From the NCBI RefSeq assembly GCF_003863365.1, contig NZ_RQXT01000023.1, forward strand, positions 1 to 64,000: DNA of 64,000 nt. The letters run 5' to 3'. A program made the translations under genes and the position numbers. This stretch comes from Mesorhizobium tamadayense (GTDB taxonomy: Bacteria > Pseudomonadota > Alphaproteobacteria > Rhizobiales > Rhizobiaceae). Positions within the stretch are counted from its first letter, which is position 1. Each line of letters opens with the position of its first letter. Below, one piece after another: positions 8,923-17,878 of the stretch. A model generated the notes under the pieces. The model saw nothing but the letters and a program-made list of their open reading frames with translations, was not told where the DNA came from and did no database searches.

Positions 8923-10547
8923 GCGAGCCCCTGCTCTCCGTCCGCGATTTGAGCGTCGCCTTCGCGCAAGGCGGCAATCAGTCCATGGCCGTCGACCACA
9001 TCTCCTTCGATATCGCCAAGGGCGCGACGCTGGCGCTGGTCGGCGAATCCGGGTCCGGCAAGTCGGTGTCGGCGCTCTCGGTGCTGAAGCTTCTGCCCTA
9101 CCCCGCGGCCAGCCATCCTTCGGGCAAGATCCTGTTCCACGGTTCCAATCTGCTGGCGATGGGCGAGAAGGCGTTGCGCGGCGTGCGCGGCAACAAGATC
9201 ACCATGATCTTCCAGGAGCCGATGACCTCGCTCAACCCGCTGCACACCATCGAGCAGCAGATCGTCGAGGTGCTGAAGCTGCACCAGGGTCTTGGCGACC
9301 GGCAGGCGCGCGCCCGCACGCTGGAACTGCTCAACGAGGTCGGCATCCGCGAGCCGGAAAAACGGCTCGATGCCTATCCGCACCAGCTCTCCGGCGGCCA
9401 GCGCCAGCGCGTCATGATCGCCATGGCCCTCGCCAACGAGCCGGAGCTCTTGATCGCCGACGAGCCGACGACGGCGCTCGACGTCACCGTGCAGGCGCAG
9501 ATCCTCGAGCTGCTCGCTGGCTTGAAAAGCCGCAAGGGCATGTCGATGCTGTTCATCACCCACGACCTCGGCATCGTGCGAAAAATCGCCGATCGCGTCT
9601 GCGTGATGACCAAGGGAAGAATAGTCGAGACCGGGCCGACCCAGGAGATCTTCGCCAACCCGCAGCATGCCTACACCAAGCACCTGCTTGCCGCCGAGCC
9701 GAAGGGCAAACCGCCGGCGGCGAACGCCGCTGCCAAGGCGGTGATGACGGGCAAGGAGATCAAGGTTTGGTTCCCGATCAAGCGCGGCTTCTTCCGCCGC
9801 ACCGTCGACCATGTGAAGGCCGTGGACGGCATCGACGTCACGGTGCGCGCCGGCCAGACACTCGGCGTTGTCGGCGAATCCGGCTCCGGCAAGACGACGC
9901 TTGGCCTCGCGCTAGCCCGGATGATTTCCTCGAGGGGCGCGATCAACTTCAACGGCCGCGACATCAACCAGCTTTCCTTCAGCGCCATGCGGCCGCTGAG
10001 ACGCGAGCTGCAGATCGTCTTCCAGGACCCGTTCGGCTCCTTGAGCCCGCGCATGTCGGTGGCGGAGATCATTGAGGAAGGGCTGAAGATCCACGAGCCG
10101 AAACTGTCGCCCGACGAGCGCGACGACAAGGTCGTGGACGTGCTCAAGGAGGTTGGGCTCGACCCCGAAACGCGCCACCGCTATCCGCACGAATTCTCGG
10201 GCGGCCAGCGCCAGCGCGTCGCGATCGCGCGCGCCATGGTGCTCAATCCGCGCTTCGTCATGCTGGACGAGCCGACCTCGGCGCTCGACATGAGCGTGCA
10301 GGCGCAAGTCGTCGATCTTCTGCGCAACCTGCAGGCCAGGCACAATCTCGCCTATCTCTTCATCAGCCACGACCTGAAGGTCATCCGCGCCCTTGCCAAC
10401 GACGTGATCGTCATGCGCAATGGCCAGATCGTCGAGGCTGGGCCGTCCGAACAGATTTTCAGCAGCCCGCAGACCGACTATACCCGGGCGCTGATGGCGG
10501 CGGCCTTCAAGATCGAGACGGCGCCGTCCGGCGTGGTCAGCGAATAG
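8919..10547 (+). CDS. yejF: Peptide ABC transporter ATP-binding protein YejF (two ATPase domains)
   Basis: This 542-residue protein carries both nucleotide-binding domains of the importer on one chain. Domain 1 has Walker A GESGSGKS (near residue 44), the ABC signature LSGGQRQRV and Walker B LLIADEP. Domain 2, from about residue 280, repeats these as GESGSGKTT, FSGGQRQRV and VMLDEP. Each domain ends with an oligopeptide-transporter C-terminal segment (FANPQHAYTK and FSSPQTDYTR). It is the last gene of the yejA1-yejA2-B-E-F operon. Confidence 0.93.
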   Translation: MSEPLLSVRDLSVAFAQGGNQSMAVDHISFDIAKGATLALVGESGSGKSVSALSVLKLLPYPAASHPSGKILFHGSNLLAMGEKALRGVRGNKITMIFQEPMTSLNPLHTIEQQIVEVLKLHQGLGDRQARARTLELLNEVGIREPEKRLDAYPHQLSGGQRQRVMIAMALANEPELLIADEPTTALDVTVQAQILELLAGLKSRKGMSMLFITHDLGIVRKIADRVCVMTKGRIVETGPTQEIFANPQHAYTKHLLAAEPKGKPPAANAAAKAVMTGKEIKVWFPIKRGFFRRTVDHVKAVDGIDVTVRAGQTLGVVGESGSGKTTLGLALARMISSRGAINFNGRDINQLSFSAMRPLRRELQIVFQDPFGSLSPRMSVAEIIEEGLKIHEPKLSPDERDDKVVDVLKEVGLDPETRHRYPHEFSGGQRQRVAIARAMVLNPRFVMLDEPTSALDMSVQAQVVDLLRNLQARHNLAYLFISHDLKVIRALANDVIVMRNGQIVEAGPSEQIFSSPQTDYTRALMAAAFKIETAPSGVVSE

Positions 10548-10560
10548 GCTGTTTGCTTTC

Positions 10561-10666
10561 ACGCAATTCCGGACGGAAAACCGCTACGCACTTTTCCTGT
10601 AATTGCTCTCCTTGTTTTTACGCAATTCCGGACCGAAAACCGCTGCGCACTTTTCCTGGAATTGCT
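10561..10666. repeat. Two tandem copies of a 47-bp intergenic repeat
   Basis: Copies at 10561-10607 and 10620-10666 begin 'acgcaattccgga' and end 'aattgct', with three mismatches between them. Each copy begins with gcaatt and ends with aattgc, so the ends are inverted. They fill the space between yejF and the dehydrogenase gene. Confidence 0.8.
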
Positions 10667-10700
10667 ACAGGACTGACATAACAGGGAAGAAAATCCGCGA

Positions 10701-11642
10701 ATGGAAAAAGGCAAAGTCCTGCTTGCCCTCACCGGCTTTCACCCGCAGCGCTGGCGCGAACTGCTGTCGGCGGAGCGCGAGGTGGTGTTGGAACCGGACG
10801 GCCCCAGCGATCCTTCGATCACCTACGCGGTGGTGTGGAAGCAGCGGCCGAACCTGCTCTCGAAGCTGCCCAATCTGCGCGCCATCTTCTCGATCGGCGC
10901 CGGTGTCGACCATATCTTCGCCGATCCCGGCCTGCCCGACGTGCCGATCGTCAAGGTCGTCGCCGATAACCTCACGCAATACATGACCGAATATATCGTC
11001 TGGAGGGTCCTCGACCACCACCGCCAGGGCATGCTCTACCGCACGCAGCAGCGGAAGAAGATCTGGCACGAGCCGCCGCAGCGCTCGGCCGGCGACATTT
11101 CCGTCGGCATCATGGGCCTCGGCCATCTCGGCCGCGCGGCAGCCTCCGTGCTGCTTTCGCTGGGCTTCGCGGTCAATGGCTGGTCGCGGACCGAGCACCC
11201 GATGACCGGCGTTTCGACCTATGCGGGAGAAGCAGAGCTGATCCCGTTCCTCAATGCGACCGATATTCTAGTCGTGCTGCTGCCGCTCACGCCGCAAACG
11301 CAGGGCATCATCAATTACGGCGTGCTGAAGGAACTGCGCAAGCGCAATGGCCTTGGCGGCGCGGTGCTGATCAATGCAGGACGCGGCCGGCTGCAGAAGG
11401 ACGCCGACATCCTGCGCGCATTGGAGGACGGCACGCTGAAGGAAGCGAGCCTCGACGTGTTCGAGGTCGAGCCGCTGCCGAAGACGAGCCCGCTGTGGAG
11501 CCATCCGAAAGTGTTCGTGACGCCGCATGCGGCGGCGACTTCGGATCCTGCCCATCTGGTGCCGATCATGCTTCAGAAGATGGCGGCCTTCGAGCGCGGC
11601 GAAGAGCTCGAAAATGTGGTCGACCGCGACGCAGGTTACTGA
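10701..11642 (+). CDS. ghrA: D-isomer-specific 2-hydroxyacid dehydrogenase (glyoxylate/hydroxypyruvate reductase A type)
   Basis: A 313-residue NAD(P)H-dependent cytoplasmic reductase of small 2-oxoacids such as glyoxylate and hydroxypyruvate. The Rossmann fold glycine motif is GLGHLGRAAASVLL (about residues 138-151). The family segments LPLTPQTQGIIN and LDVFEVEPLPKTSPLW are present. The catalytic His is in VTPHAAA. The first strand MEKGKVLLALTGFHPQRW fits the GhrA subgroup rather than SerA. Exact substrate is inferred. The stop codon overlaps the 3' end of the lipoprotein gene on the other strand by 7 bp. Confidence 0.85.
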   Translation: MEKGKVLLALTGFHPQRWRELLSAEREVVLEPDGPSDPSITYAVVWKQRPNLLSKLPNLRAIFSIGAGVDHIFADPGLPDVPIVKVVADNLTQYMTEYIVWRVLDHHRQGMLYRTQQRKKIWHEPPQRSAGDISVGIMGLGHLGRAAASVLLSLGFAVNGWSRTEHPMTGVSTYAGEAELIPFLNATDILVVLLPLTPQTQGIINYGVLKELRKRNGLGGAVLINAGRGRLQKDADILRALEDGTLKEASLDVFEVEPLPKTSPLWSHPKVFVTPHAAATSDPAHLVPIMLQKMAAFERGEELENVVDRDAGY

Positions 11643-12022
11643 GGCGGCGAGGAAGGCTTCGAACCGGGCAGCTCGAGCTTGTCCTTCTTCTTCGGCTTGC
11701 CGCAGTCGCGGCGCTCGATCGAGCGGTTCATGGCGTCGATCTCGCCGCTTGCCTTGTCGCTGTCGCGCTGCGCCTTGGAGCGCATGTCCGGCGTGAACGG
11801 GCCGAAACCCATCGCGGGATTGGAGAAGGTCGGCTTGGCGGTGACCGGCAGGTTGTTTTGCTGCGCCAGCGCATTGCGGTTGGCCAGAAGCTGATCGCAG
11901 GGCACGCTGTCATATTGCAGCGAGGACTGGACGTTCTCGTCCTGCCGCTCGGCCATTGAAGTGCCGCCGACGCAGCCGGCCGTCATCAGGCAAGACGCCA
12001 ACACAACCATGTTCCAGCGCAT
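11636..12022 (-). CDS. Small lipoprotein of unknown function
   Basis: A 128-residue protein with a lipoprotein signal peptide. MRWNMVVLASCLMTAGC carries a lipobox (LMTAGC) with the acylated Cys at residue 17, so it should be anchored to a membrane facing the periplasm. The mature part is hydrophilic and ends in a Lys/Pro/Ser-rich tail. I do not recognise a domain. A good RBS (ggaggg on the coding strand) precedes ATG 12022. It converges on ghrA with a 7-bp overlap of the ends. Confidence 0.72.
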   Translation of the reverse strand: MRWNMVVLASCLMTAGCVGGTSMAERQDENVQSSLQYDSVPCDQLLANRNALAQQNNLPVTAKPTFSNPAMGFGPFTPDMRSKAQRDSDKASGEIDAMNRSIERRDCGKPKKKDKLELPGSKPSSPPQ

Positions 12023-12245
12023 GGTGTCCCTCCGTGCGGTATCCGCCCACGCATAACCCCGACCATGCGATTCTGGCTTTTTCGCAGCAGCCGGCGCCTC
12101 ATTCCGCCATCCTCCGCGCAGCTACCACGGCAAGTCCTCCGACAGACCCGCCGCGGTCAAAGCGAACCGACGGCCGGCTGTAGGACGAGTCAGCAGTCAC
12201 TTGCAACAGGCTTCCCGCGGCGAATTTAGCCATTATCTTCAAGCT

Positions 12246-13256
12246 ATGCGCGCCAGCGACCTGCTCAAACCGCGACCGGAGGGCCTCTACTGCCCGCCAG
12301 GCGATTTCTTCATCGACCCGGTGCGGTCGGTGGGCCGCGCGCTGATCACGCACGGCCATTCCGACCATGCCCGCTCCGGCCATCGCTCGGTGCTTGCGAC
12401 GCGTCAAACCCTCGACATCATGGGCTTGCGCTACGGCGAGGATTTTGCCGGGACGACTCAGGCCGCCATCCTCGGCGAGACGGTTGATATCAACGGCGTC
12501 TCCGTCACTTTCCACCCGGCCGGGCATGTGCTGGGCTCGGCGCAGATCGCTGTCGAATACCAGGGCATGCGCATCGTCGCCTCCGGCGACTACAAGCGCC
12601 AGAAGGATGCCACATGCCTGCCCTTCGAGCCGGTGCCCTGCGACGTGTTTATCACCGAGGCGACCTTCGGACTGCCGGTGTTCCGCCATCCGCCGGACAC
12701 AGAGGAGATCGCGCGCGTGCTCAAATCGGCGGCGCAATTTCCCGAGCGCTCGCATCTGATCGGCGCCTACGCGCTCGGCAAGGCGCAGCGCGTGATGCGC
12801 TTGCTGCGCGATGCCGGCTATGACCCGCCGGTCTACATCCACGGCGCGCTGGCCAAGCTCAGCGAATATTACCAGAGCCAGGGCGTCGATCTCGGCAGGC
12901 TCGAACCGGCGACGGTCGGGAGCGGCGGCAAGGCCGATTTCACCGGAGCCATCGTCGTCGGCCCGCCGGCCGCCTTCGCCGACCGCTGGGCGCGGCGCTT
13001 TCCCGATCCGATCTCCTGCTTCGCATCGGGCTGGATGCGCATCCGCCAGCGCGCCAAGCAGGGCGGCGTCGAGCTGCCGCTGATCATTTCCGACCATGGC
13101 GACTGGGACGAGCTGATCGCCACGATCAAGGAGACGGGCGCCGGGGAAATCTGGGTGACGCATGGCCGCGAGGAAGCTTTGGTGCGCTGGTGCGAGCTGG
13201 AAGGCATCGCGGCCCGGCCGCTGCATCTTGTGGGCTATGAGGACGAGGGCGATTGA
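12246..13256 (+). CDS. Ligase-associated DNA exonuclease (metallo-beta-lactamase fold)
   Basis: A 336-residue nuclease of the MBL/beta-CASP group, related to SNM1/Pso2 and CPSF-type nucleases, that travels with an ATP-dependent DNA ligase in many alphaproteobacteria. The metal-binding motif HGHSDH is at residues 36-41. Further conserved parts include HPAGHVLGSAQI and SGDYKRQKD. An in-frame codon 45 bp upstream exists, but ATG 12246 matches the family N-terminus. The partner ligase begins 235 bp downstream, with a family B repeat between them. A role in end processing before ligation is inferred from the family. Confidence 0.88.
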   Translation: MRASDLLKPRPEGLYCPPGDFFIDPVRSVGRALITHGHSDHARSGHRSVLATRQTLDIMGLRYGEDFAGTTQAAILGETVDINGVSVTFHPAGHVLGSAQIAVEYQGMRIVASGDYKRQKDATCLPFEPVPCDVFITEATFGLPVFRHPPDTEEIARVLKSAAQFPERSHLIGAYALGKAQRVMRLLRDAGYDPPVYIHGALAKLSEYYQSQGVDLGRLEPATVGSGGKADFTGAIVVGPPAAFADRWARRFPDPISCFASGWMRIRQRAKQGGVELPLIISDHGDWDELIATIKETGAGEIWVTHGREEALVRWCELEGIAARPLHLVGYEDEGD

Positions 13257-13300
13257 TGGCAATCATTGATTCGTCAATCACCGGAGTCGTGATCCTTCGC

Positions 13301-13456
13301 ACCCCCCTCTGGCCTGCCGGCCATCTCCGCCGCAAGGGGGGAGATCGGATGTCGCGACGGCTTTCGCCAACCATTAGCGTTGCAGGATGTGTGGCAAGGC
13401 CGAAACTGCCAATCTCCCCCCTTGCGGGGGAGATGTCCGGCAGGACAGAGGGGGGT
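13301..13456. repeat. Palindromic intergenic repeat, family B, copy 1
   Basis: A roughly 155-bp inverted repeat. The left arm is 'cccccctctggcctgccgg...ggggggagat' and the right arm is 'aatctccccccttgc...ccggcaggacagagggggg', around a central 'tttcgccaaccattagcgttgca'. Homologous copies lie at 30239-30394 and 43570-43723. Here it separates the exonuclease gene from its ligase gene. Confidence 0.8.
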
Positions 13457-13491
13457 GTGCCGAAGCGCCAGCGCCGCCGAGCAGCACTCCC

Positions 13492-15090
13492 ATGAACCGC
13501 TTCGCCGAGCTCCTCGACCGGCTGGTGCTGACGCCGTCGCGCAATGGCAAGCTGACGCTGCTCACCGACTATTTCCGCAGCGTCGAGGATCCCGATCGCG
13601 GGTTGGCGCTGGCGGCGATCACGGGCGATCTGTCGATCGCGGCGGTGAAGCCGGCGATGCTGCGCGCGCTGGTGGTCGAGCGCATGGATCCGGTGCTGTT
13701 CGGCTATTCCTACGACTATGTCGGCGACCTCGCCGAGACAGTATCGCTGGTCTGGCCGCAAGCGCCGGAAAGCATTCCGAACCACGCGCCGACGCTGGCC
13801 GAGGTGGTCGGCAGGCTGCAGGCGGCGAGCCGCTCCGACGGACCGCAGGTGCTGGCGCGGCTGCTCGACAGCGCCAGCATCTCGGCGCGCTTCGCCATCA
13901 TCAAGCTGGTCACCGGCGGCCTGCGCATCGGCGTTTCGGCGCGGCTCGCCAAGCAGGCGCTGGCCGATCTCGGCAAGGTCGACGTCGCCGAGATCGAGGA
14001 GCTTTGGCACGGGCTGACGCCGCCTTACACCGAGCTGTTCGCCTGGCTGGAAGGCGGGGCGGAAAAGCCGAGGAGCGCCGCGCTCGCGCTGTTCCGTCCG
14101 GTGATGCTCTCCAACGCCGTCGACGACGGCGACCTCGAAAAGCTCGATCCGGCCGACTACGCGGCGGAGTGGAAGTGGGACGGCATCCGCGTGCAGGCGG
14201 TATGCGAAGGCGGCATCCGGCGGCTTTATTCGCGCACCGGCGACGACGTGTCAGGGGCCTTCCCGGACCTTGCCGCCGCGATGGATTTCGAGGCGGCGCT
14301 CGATGGCGAGCTGCTGGTCGGCGATCCACGCGAGGCGACCGGAACCTTCTCCGACCTGCAGCAGCGGCTGAACCGCAAGAGGGTGTCGCCAAAAATCCAG
14401 CAGCAATATCCGGCCTTCATGCGCTGCTACGACGCGCTGCAGATCGACGGCGAGGACTTGCGCGGTCTTGCCTTCACCGAACGCCGCGGCCGGCTCGAAG
14501 CCTTCGTCGGCACGCTCGACCCGAGCCGCTTCGATCTCTCGCCGCTGGTCGCATTTCCGGATTGGGAGGCGCTCGAGCGGCTGCGCCAGGCACCGCCGCA
14601 TCCGATCATCGAAGGGGTGATGCTGAAGCGCTGGGATTCGCCCTATCTCGCCGGCCGGCCGAAAGGCCCCTGGTTCAAGTGGAAGCGCGATCCGCACACG
14701 GTCGACGCGGTGCTGATGTATGCGCAGCGCGGCCACGGCAAGCGCTCCAGCTTCTATTCCGACTACACCTTCGGCGTCTGGGCCGGACCGGAAGGCGCGG
14801 AAGAACTGGTGCCGGTCGGCAAGGCCTATTTCGGCTTCACCGACGAGGAGCTGCGGCAGATCGACAAATATGTCCGCGACAACACGATCGAGCGTTTCGG
14901 GCCGGTGCGCTCCGTGCGCGCCGACCGCAAGAACGGGCTGGTGCTTGAAGTGGCCTTCGAAGGCCTCAACCGCTCGACCCGCCACAAATCGGGGGTGGCG
15001 ATGCGCTTTCCCCGCATTTCCCGGCTGCGCTGGGACAAGCCGGCCGCCGAAGCCGACCGCATCGAGACGCTGCAGGCGCTGCTGGACTAG
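13492..15090 (+). CDS. ATP-dependent DNA ligase, alphaproteobacterial repair type
   Basis: This 532-residue protein seals DNA nicks with ATP, probably in repair, since the replicative ligase of these bacteria is NAD-dependent. An N-terminal DNA-binding domain (about 1-190) is followed by the adenylation domain with motif I EWKWDGIRVQ, whose nucleophile is Lys228. Other nucleotidyltransferase motifs are present (LYSRTGDD, FEAALDGELL, IEGVMLKR, FKWKRDPHTVDAVLMYAQRG). A C-terminal OB domain runs to the end. The open frame reaches 105 bp upstream into the repeat; MNRFAELLDRL at 13492 is the family start. The LHR-type helicase and PdeM-type phosphoesterase that often complete this set are not in the window. 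Confidence 0.9.
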   Translation: MNRFAELLDRLVLTPSRNGKLTLLTDYFRSVEDPDRGLALAAITGDLSIAAVKPAMLRALVVERMDPVLFGYSYDYVGDLAETVSLVWPQAPESIPNHAPTLAEVVGRLQAASRSDGPQVLARLLDSASISARFAIIKLVTGGLRIGVSARLAKQALADLGKVDVAEIEELWHGLTPPYTELFAWLEGGAEKPRSAALALFRPVMLSNAVDDGDLEKLDPADYAAEWKWDGIRVQAVCEGGIRRLYSRTGDDVSGAFPDLAAAMDFEAALDGELLVGDPREATGTFSDLQQRLNRKRVSPKIQQQYPAFMRCYDALQIDGEDLRGLAFTERRGRLEAFVGTLDPSRFDLSPLVAFPDWEALERLRQAPPHPIIEGVMLKRWDSPYLAGRPKGPWFKWKRDPHTVDAVLMYAQRGHGKRSSFYSDYTFGVWAGPEGAEELVPVGKAYFGFTDEELRQIDKYVRDNTIERFGPVRSVRADRKNGLVLEVAFEGLNRSTRHKSGVAMRFPRISRLRWDKPAAEADRIETLQALLD

Positions 15091-15092
15091 GG

Positions 15093-15503
15093 TCAGTCGA
15101 CCGCCGGGACGGAATGGTGCTCATGCACGAAGGTCCACTGTCCTGCGATTTTTTCAAAACAGATGGTCAGCCGGAAATCGAGATCGCTGGATTCAGTTTG
15201 CGTGACGAGCACGCACCGCATCAGCGCTATAGCGAACGCTACGTCGGCGCCTGCTGTGATCTTCAAATCGGCTATCTCGAACACGGGCGGCTGCGGGGAG
15301 GCGCCAAAGAACAACGGCCAGGTATCGCGATAGGCGTCAATGCCTCTGGATTGCAACGGAGGCGGCACGTCGAACATGATGAAATCCGCCGCGTGGTGAC
15401 GCAGAATGCCGTCCATATCCTTGCGGCGCACGGCCTCCGCCCACTGTTCGATCAGCGTGCGTATCTGTTTGGCGTCTCCCGTCTGGCGACCAGAAGCGTT
15501 CAT
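15093..15503 (-). CDS. SnoaL-like/DUF4440-type nuclear transport factor 2 fold protein
   Basis: A 136-residue small cytoplasmic protein of the NTF2-like superfamily (SgcJ/EcaC or SnoaL-like). Characteristic parts are IRTLIEQWAEAVRRKDMDG near the start, the ADFIMFDVPPP strand, and a C-terminal sheet ending FVHEHHSVP. Members bind small hydrophobic ligands or act as isomerases or cyclases; the substrate here is unknown. ATG 15503 has a strong RBS (gggaggag on the coding strand), whereas the longer open frame upstream has none. Tail to tail with the ligase gene, 2 bp apart. Confidence 0.75.
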   Translation of the reverse strand: MNASGRQTGDAKQIRTLIEQWAEAVRRKDMDGILRHHAADFIMFDVPPPLQSRGIDAYRDTWPLFFGASPQPPVFEIADLKITAGADVAFAIALMRCVLVTQTESSDLDFRLTICFEKIAGQWTFVHEHHSVPAVD

Positions 15504-15561
15504 CGTCTCCTCCCGTTTGCCATATATTTCGACTGCAGGAGGAACGACGGTCGCGTGAAGG

Positions 15562-16770
15562 TTATTCCGCGATCGAAACGCGGATCTCGTAGATGTCGAC
15601 CGACTTGCCCTGCTTGTCGAAGTCGGAGTTGACGGCGATGGTGCCGGCGGCGCCCGGACGCTTGGCCGGGAACTGCACGTCGAAGAGATATTCGTTGCGC
15701 TCGTGGCCGACGGCATAGCGCTTGCGGCCGCAATCGCCGAGCTCGCCGAAATTGCAGTCGACCGAGATCTGCGTCTCCTTGCCTTCTTCCGAGCGGGCGA
15801 TGATGTCGAACATGGCATGCTTGCCGGCGAGCTTTTCCAGCACGCCCTGCCCGACGTCGAAGGCGATCGCAGAGCCGGACGCGCCGGAGCGGATGCGCAG
15901 GAACTGGCCGGTGTCGTCCTTCATCACGTCGGCGCTGGCGTCGGACGGCGTGCTGACATGGGTCGGATCGCTGGGCAAGAAGACGTTGATCCAGTTCTTC
16001 GACTGGTCCGCCTCGCCCGGCTTTTGCGGTGAAGCGGTTTCGCCGGGCTGCGAGGAGTCTTCGCCTTCCAGCGTCGGAGGCGCTTCCGGCGGACCCGTGT
16101 CGAGTTCGGCCGCCGTCTTGAAGACGCCGGTCTGGACCGCGAAGTAGAGACCGATGCCGGCGGCCGCAAGCAGCGTCGCGAAAACGAAGATGGCGGTGAG
16201 CGGCAGGCGCCGCCCCCGGATCCGCCGTTCATCGCGGTCCGGCGCCACTTCGGCACCGTTGCCGGCGGAGGCTCCGGGAGAATCGTCGAGGGTCGGCGCG
16301 TTGGGAAGCGCCTCGTCCGGCATGATGTCGGGCACGCGGGGCAGCACGCGCGAGCGTGGCGCATCCGAAGCGTCTGGCTGCACCGGACCATCGACGGTGA
16401 TCGATGGCGACGCCTGGGCCGGCGCCTGCCGCGGCCCATCCACCGGCGGCGCGGGAGACGGGGTGGGCGTGTCGACCGCAGGCGCCGGTGTATCGCTGTC
16501 CAGTGGAAGCGTCACGTCCGGAACGGCTTGGACGGCCGGGAGGAATTCGGATTCGATCTCGGCGATTTTTGCCTGCACCGCCTTGCGGCGGTTGATGGCA
16601 GCCTCCACCGTCACATTCGGATTGGCCTGCAGAACGCGATCCAGCGCGGCAAAGGCCGAGCGATAGACCTTCTCGCGAAACGCCCGGTCCTCGGCATTGC
16701 CTTTCTCGAAGGCGTTGCGGATCGCTTTCTCGATGGCGTCCAAGCGAGCTCCCTCTGCGCGTTCGCTCAC
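15562..16770 (-). CDS. Inner-membrane protein of unknown function with periplasmic C-terminal domain
   Basis: A 402-residue protein conserved, as far as I recall, in Hyphomicrobiales but of unknown function. The N-terminal part (about 1-75) is predicted helical, rich in Arg, Glu and Ala. A disordered Pro/Asp/Ser linker (about 85-190) follows. One membrane helix (LTAIFVFATLLAAAGIGLYF) lies near residue 200. After a second Pro-rich linker comes a compact periplasmic C-terminal domain (about 280-402) with two cysteines (DCNFGELGDC) that may form a disulphide. Topology is inferred from the positive residues before the helix. Confidence 0.75.
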   Translation of the reverse strand: MSERAEGARLDAIEKAIRNAFEKGNAEDRAFREKVYRSAFAALDRVLQANPNVTVEAAINRRKAVQAKIAEIESEFLPAVQAVPDVTLPLDSDTPAPAVDTPTPSPAPPVDGPRQAPAQASPSITVDGPVQPDASDAPRSRVLPRVPDIMPDEALPNAPTLDDSPGASAGNGAEVAPDRDERRIRGRRLPLTAIFVFATLLAAAGIGLYFAVQTGVFKTAAELDTGPPEAPPTLEGEDSSQPGETASPQKPGEADQSKNWINVFLPSDPTHVSTPSDASADVMKDDTGQFLRIRSGASGSAIAFDVGQGVLEKLAGKHAMFDIIARSEEGKETQISVDCNFGELGDCGRKRYAVGHERNEYLFDVQFPAKRPGAAGTIAVNSDFDKQGKSVDIYEIRVSIAE

Positions 16771-17088
16771 AGTTCATCGATCGTTAGCCGCAGGCGACCA
16801 ATCAATCAACGGGCGAGCGGCTGCCTTGCCGACGCATCCAAGCCCATTTCGGCGTTTTTTGTTGAAGAATCAACATTTTTGTCGCCGCCGCCGGATCGGC
16901 CGGGGCGAACGAACGCCAGCTGGCCGGCGGGCCGGTATACCGCGCCGGCGCGAGCCGGAAGCCGTCCTGCGGCAACAACCGACCAAAATTGCCGCGCATG
17001 GGCGCTGGATTTCGCCGCCAGCCATCTTGAATTAGCTGACGGTTGAGTCTATCACGCAGCCCATCTTGGAAGCCCAGCGGCTTCCCGG
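16771..17088. other. Intergenic stretch before tRNA-Thr
   Basis: No credible gene, hairpin or repeat is visible in these 318 bases. The right end must hold the tRNA promoter, and the left end the promoter of the membrane protein on the minus strand. Confidence 0.5.
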
Positions 17089-17164
17089 GCCGCTTTAGCT
17101 CAGTTGGTAGAGCACATCATTCGTAATGATGGGGTCGCGTGTTCGAGTCACGCAAGCGGCACCA
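17089..17164 (+). tRNA. tRNA-Thr (anticodon CGT)
   Basis: A full cloverleaf of 76 nt. The acceptor stem GCCGCTT pairs with AAGCGGC, the D arm is AGCTC...GAGC, and the anticodon stem CATCA/TGATG holds the loop TTCGTAA with anticodon CGT (codon ACG). The T arm is GCGTG-TTCGAGT-CACGC, and CCA is encoded at 17162-17164. It is the only tRNA in the window. Confidence 0.96.
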
Positions 17165-17621
17165 AAAATCCTTAGAAAATTGATGATTTTAGCAGCACTC
17201 CACGCGGTCTGCAGTTGTGAACCGTCCACCGGTTTTCGCCATTTCTACAGGAATTTTGTCCTAAATCGGGTCTAAATGGCCCGGCACACCGTTTTGTAGA
17301 GATACGTTTGACGGGGCGATGCCTGGGAATCTCGTCCACGTCAACGTACGGTCTTTGAGGGCTTCGCGAGCATTTTTCGGTGACAGTTCTCTTATGGATG
17401 AAGCTCTGTTCGAGAGCATCTCCCCCCTCGATCATCATTACTTTCTATATTAGGCATTGCTTCAATAACCTAACGGGCGTTCTATACCCCACTCTGGCGC
17501 CATTTGCATTATACATTAGATATTACCGTAGTAACTGAGTGTTAACTGCTCCGATTAAGGCCTTTACAATCATTGGTTGATAGCTTGAACAGGTCACCAA
17601 CGGGCAACAAGGGAAACTCCA
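17165..17621. other. Lower-GC intergenic stretch between tRNA-Thr and the Flp pilin gene
   Basis: These 457 bases are visibly richer in A and T than the rest of the window, most of all at 17440-17620. An 88-codon open frame on the minus strand (17172-17438) resembles nothing I know. I see no integrase, second tRNA copy or att-like repeat. The right end should carry the pilin promoter; the pilin RBS 'aaggga' is at 17608-17613. Confidence 0.5.
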
Positions 17622-17816
17622 ATGCTCAAGCTCATCAAGCGTTTCAAGAATAACGAATCCGGTGCAACGGCTATCGAGTACGGCCTGATCGCGGCGCTGA
17701 TCGCTCTGGCGATCATGGTCGGCGCAGGCTCGCTCGGCGACGCACTCAACAGCAAGTTCGAGAAGATCGCCGGTTGCGTCAGCGACCCGACTGCGAGCGG
17801 CTGCGCCACCAAGTAA
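17622..17816 (+). CDS. Flp/Fap-type IVb pilin
   Basis: A 64-residue prepilin of the Flp family, the major subunit of tight-adherence (Tad) pili. The hallmark sequence is intact: a short basic leader (MLKLIKRFKNNESG) is cut after Gly14 by a prepilin peptidase. It is followed by ATAIEYGLIAALIALAIMV with the conserved Glu at mature position 5. Two Cys near the C-terminus (GCVSDPTASGC) are compatible with a disulphide. No cpa/tad assembly gene is near, so it is an isolated pilin gene that would rely on a locus elsewhere. Confidence 0.92.
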   Translation: MLKLIKRFKNNESGATAIEYGLIAALIALAIMVGAGSLGDALNSKFEKIAGCVSDPTASGCATK

Positions 17817-17851
17817 GTTCTGCCCACGTGTTACAGCACGGGCATTTTTGG

Positions 17852-17878
17852 GGTCGCCTTCGGTCGACCTCTTTTTTT
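17852..17878 (+). terminator. Terminator after the Flp pilin gene
   Basis: A GGTCGCC/GGTCGACC stem with one bulge and a TTC loop is followed by a run of seven T. A weaker hairpin (tgcccacgtg...cacgggca, then five T) lies just before it at 17821-17847, so termination may be in two steps. Confidence 0.75.

Noticed and set aside
17172..17438. Possible integrase remnant beside tRNA-Thr
   Set aside because: The 88-codon product shows no tyrosine recombinase motif and no att-like repeat of the tRNA end was found.
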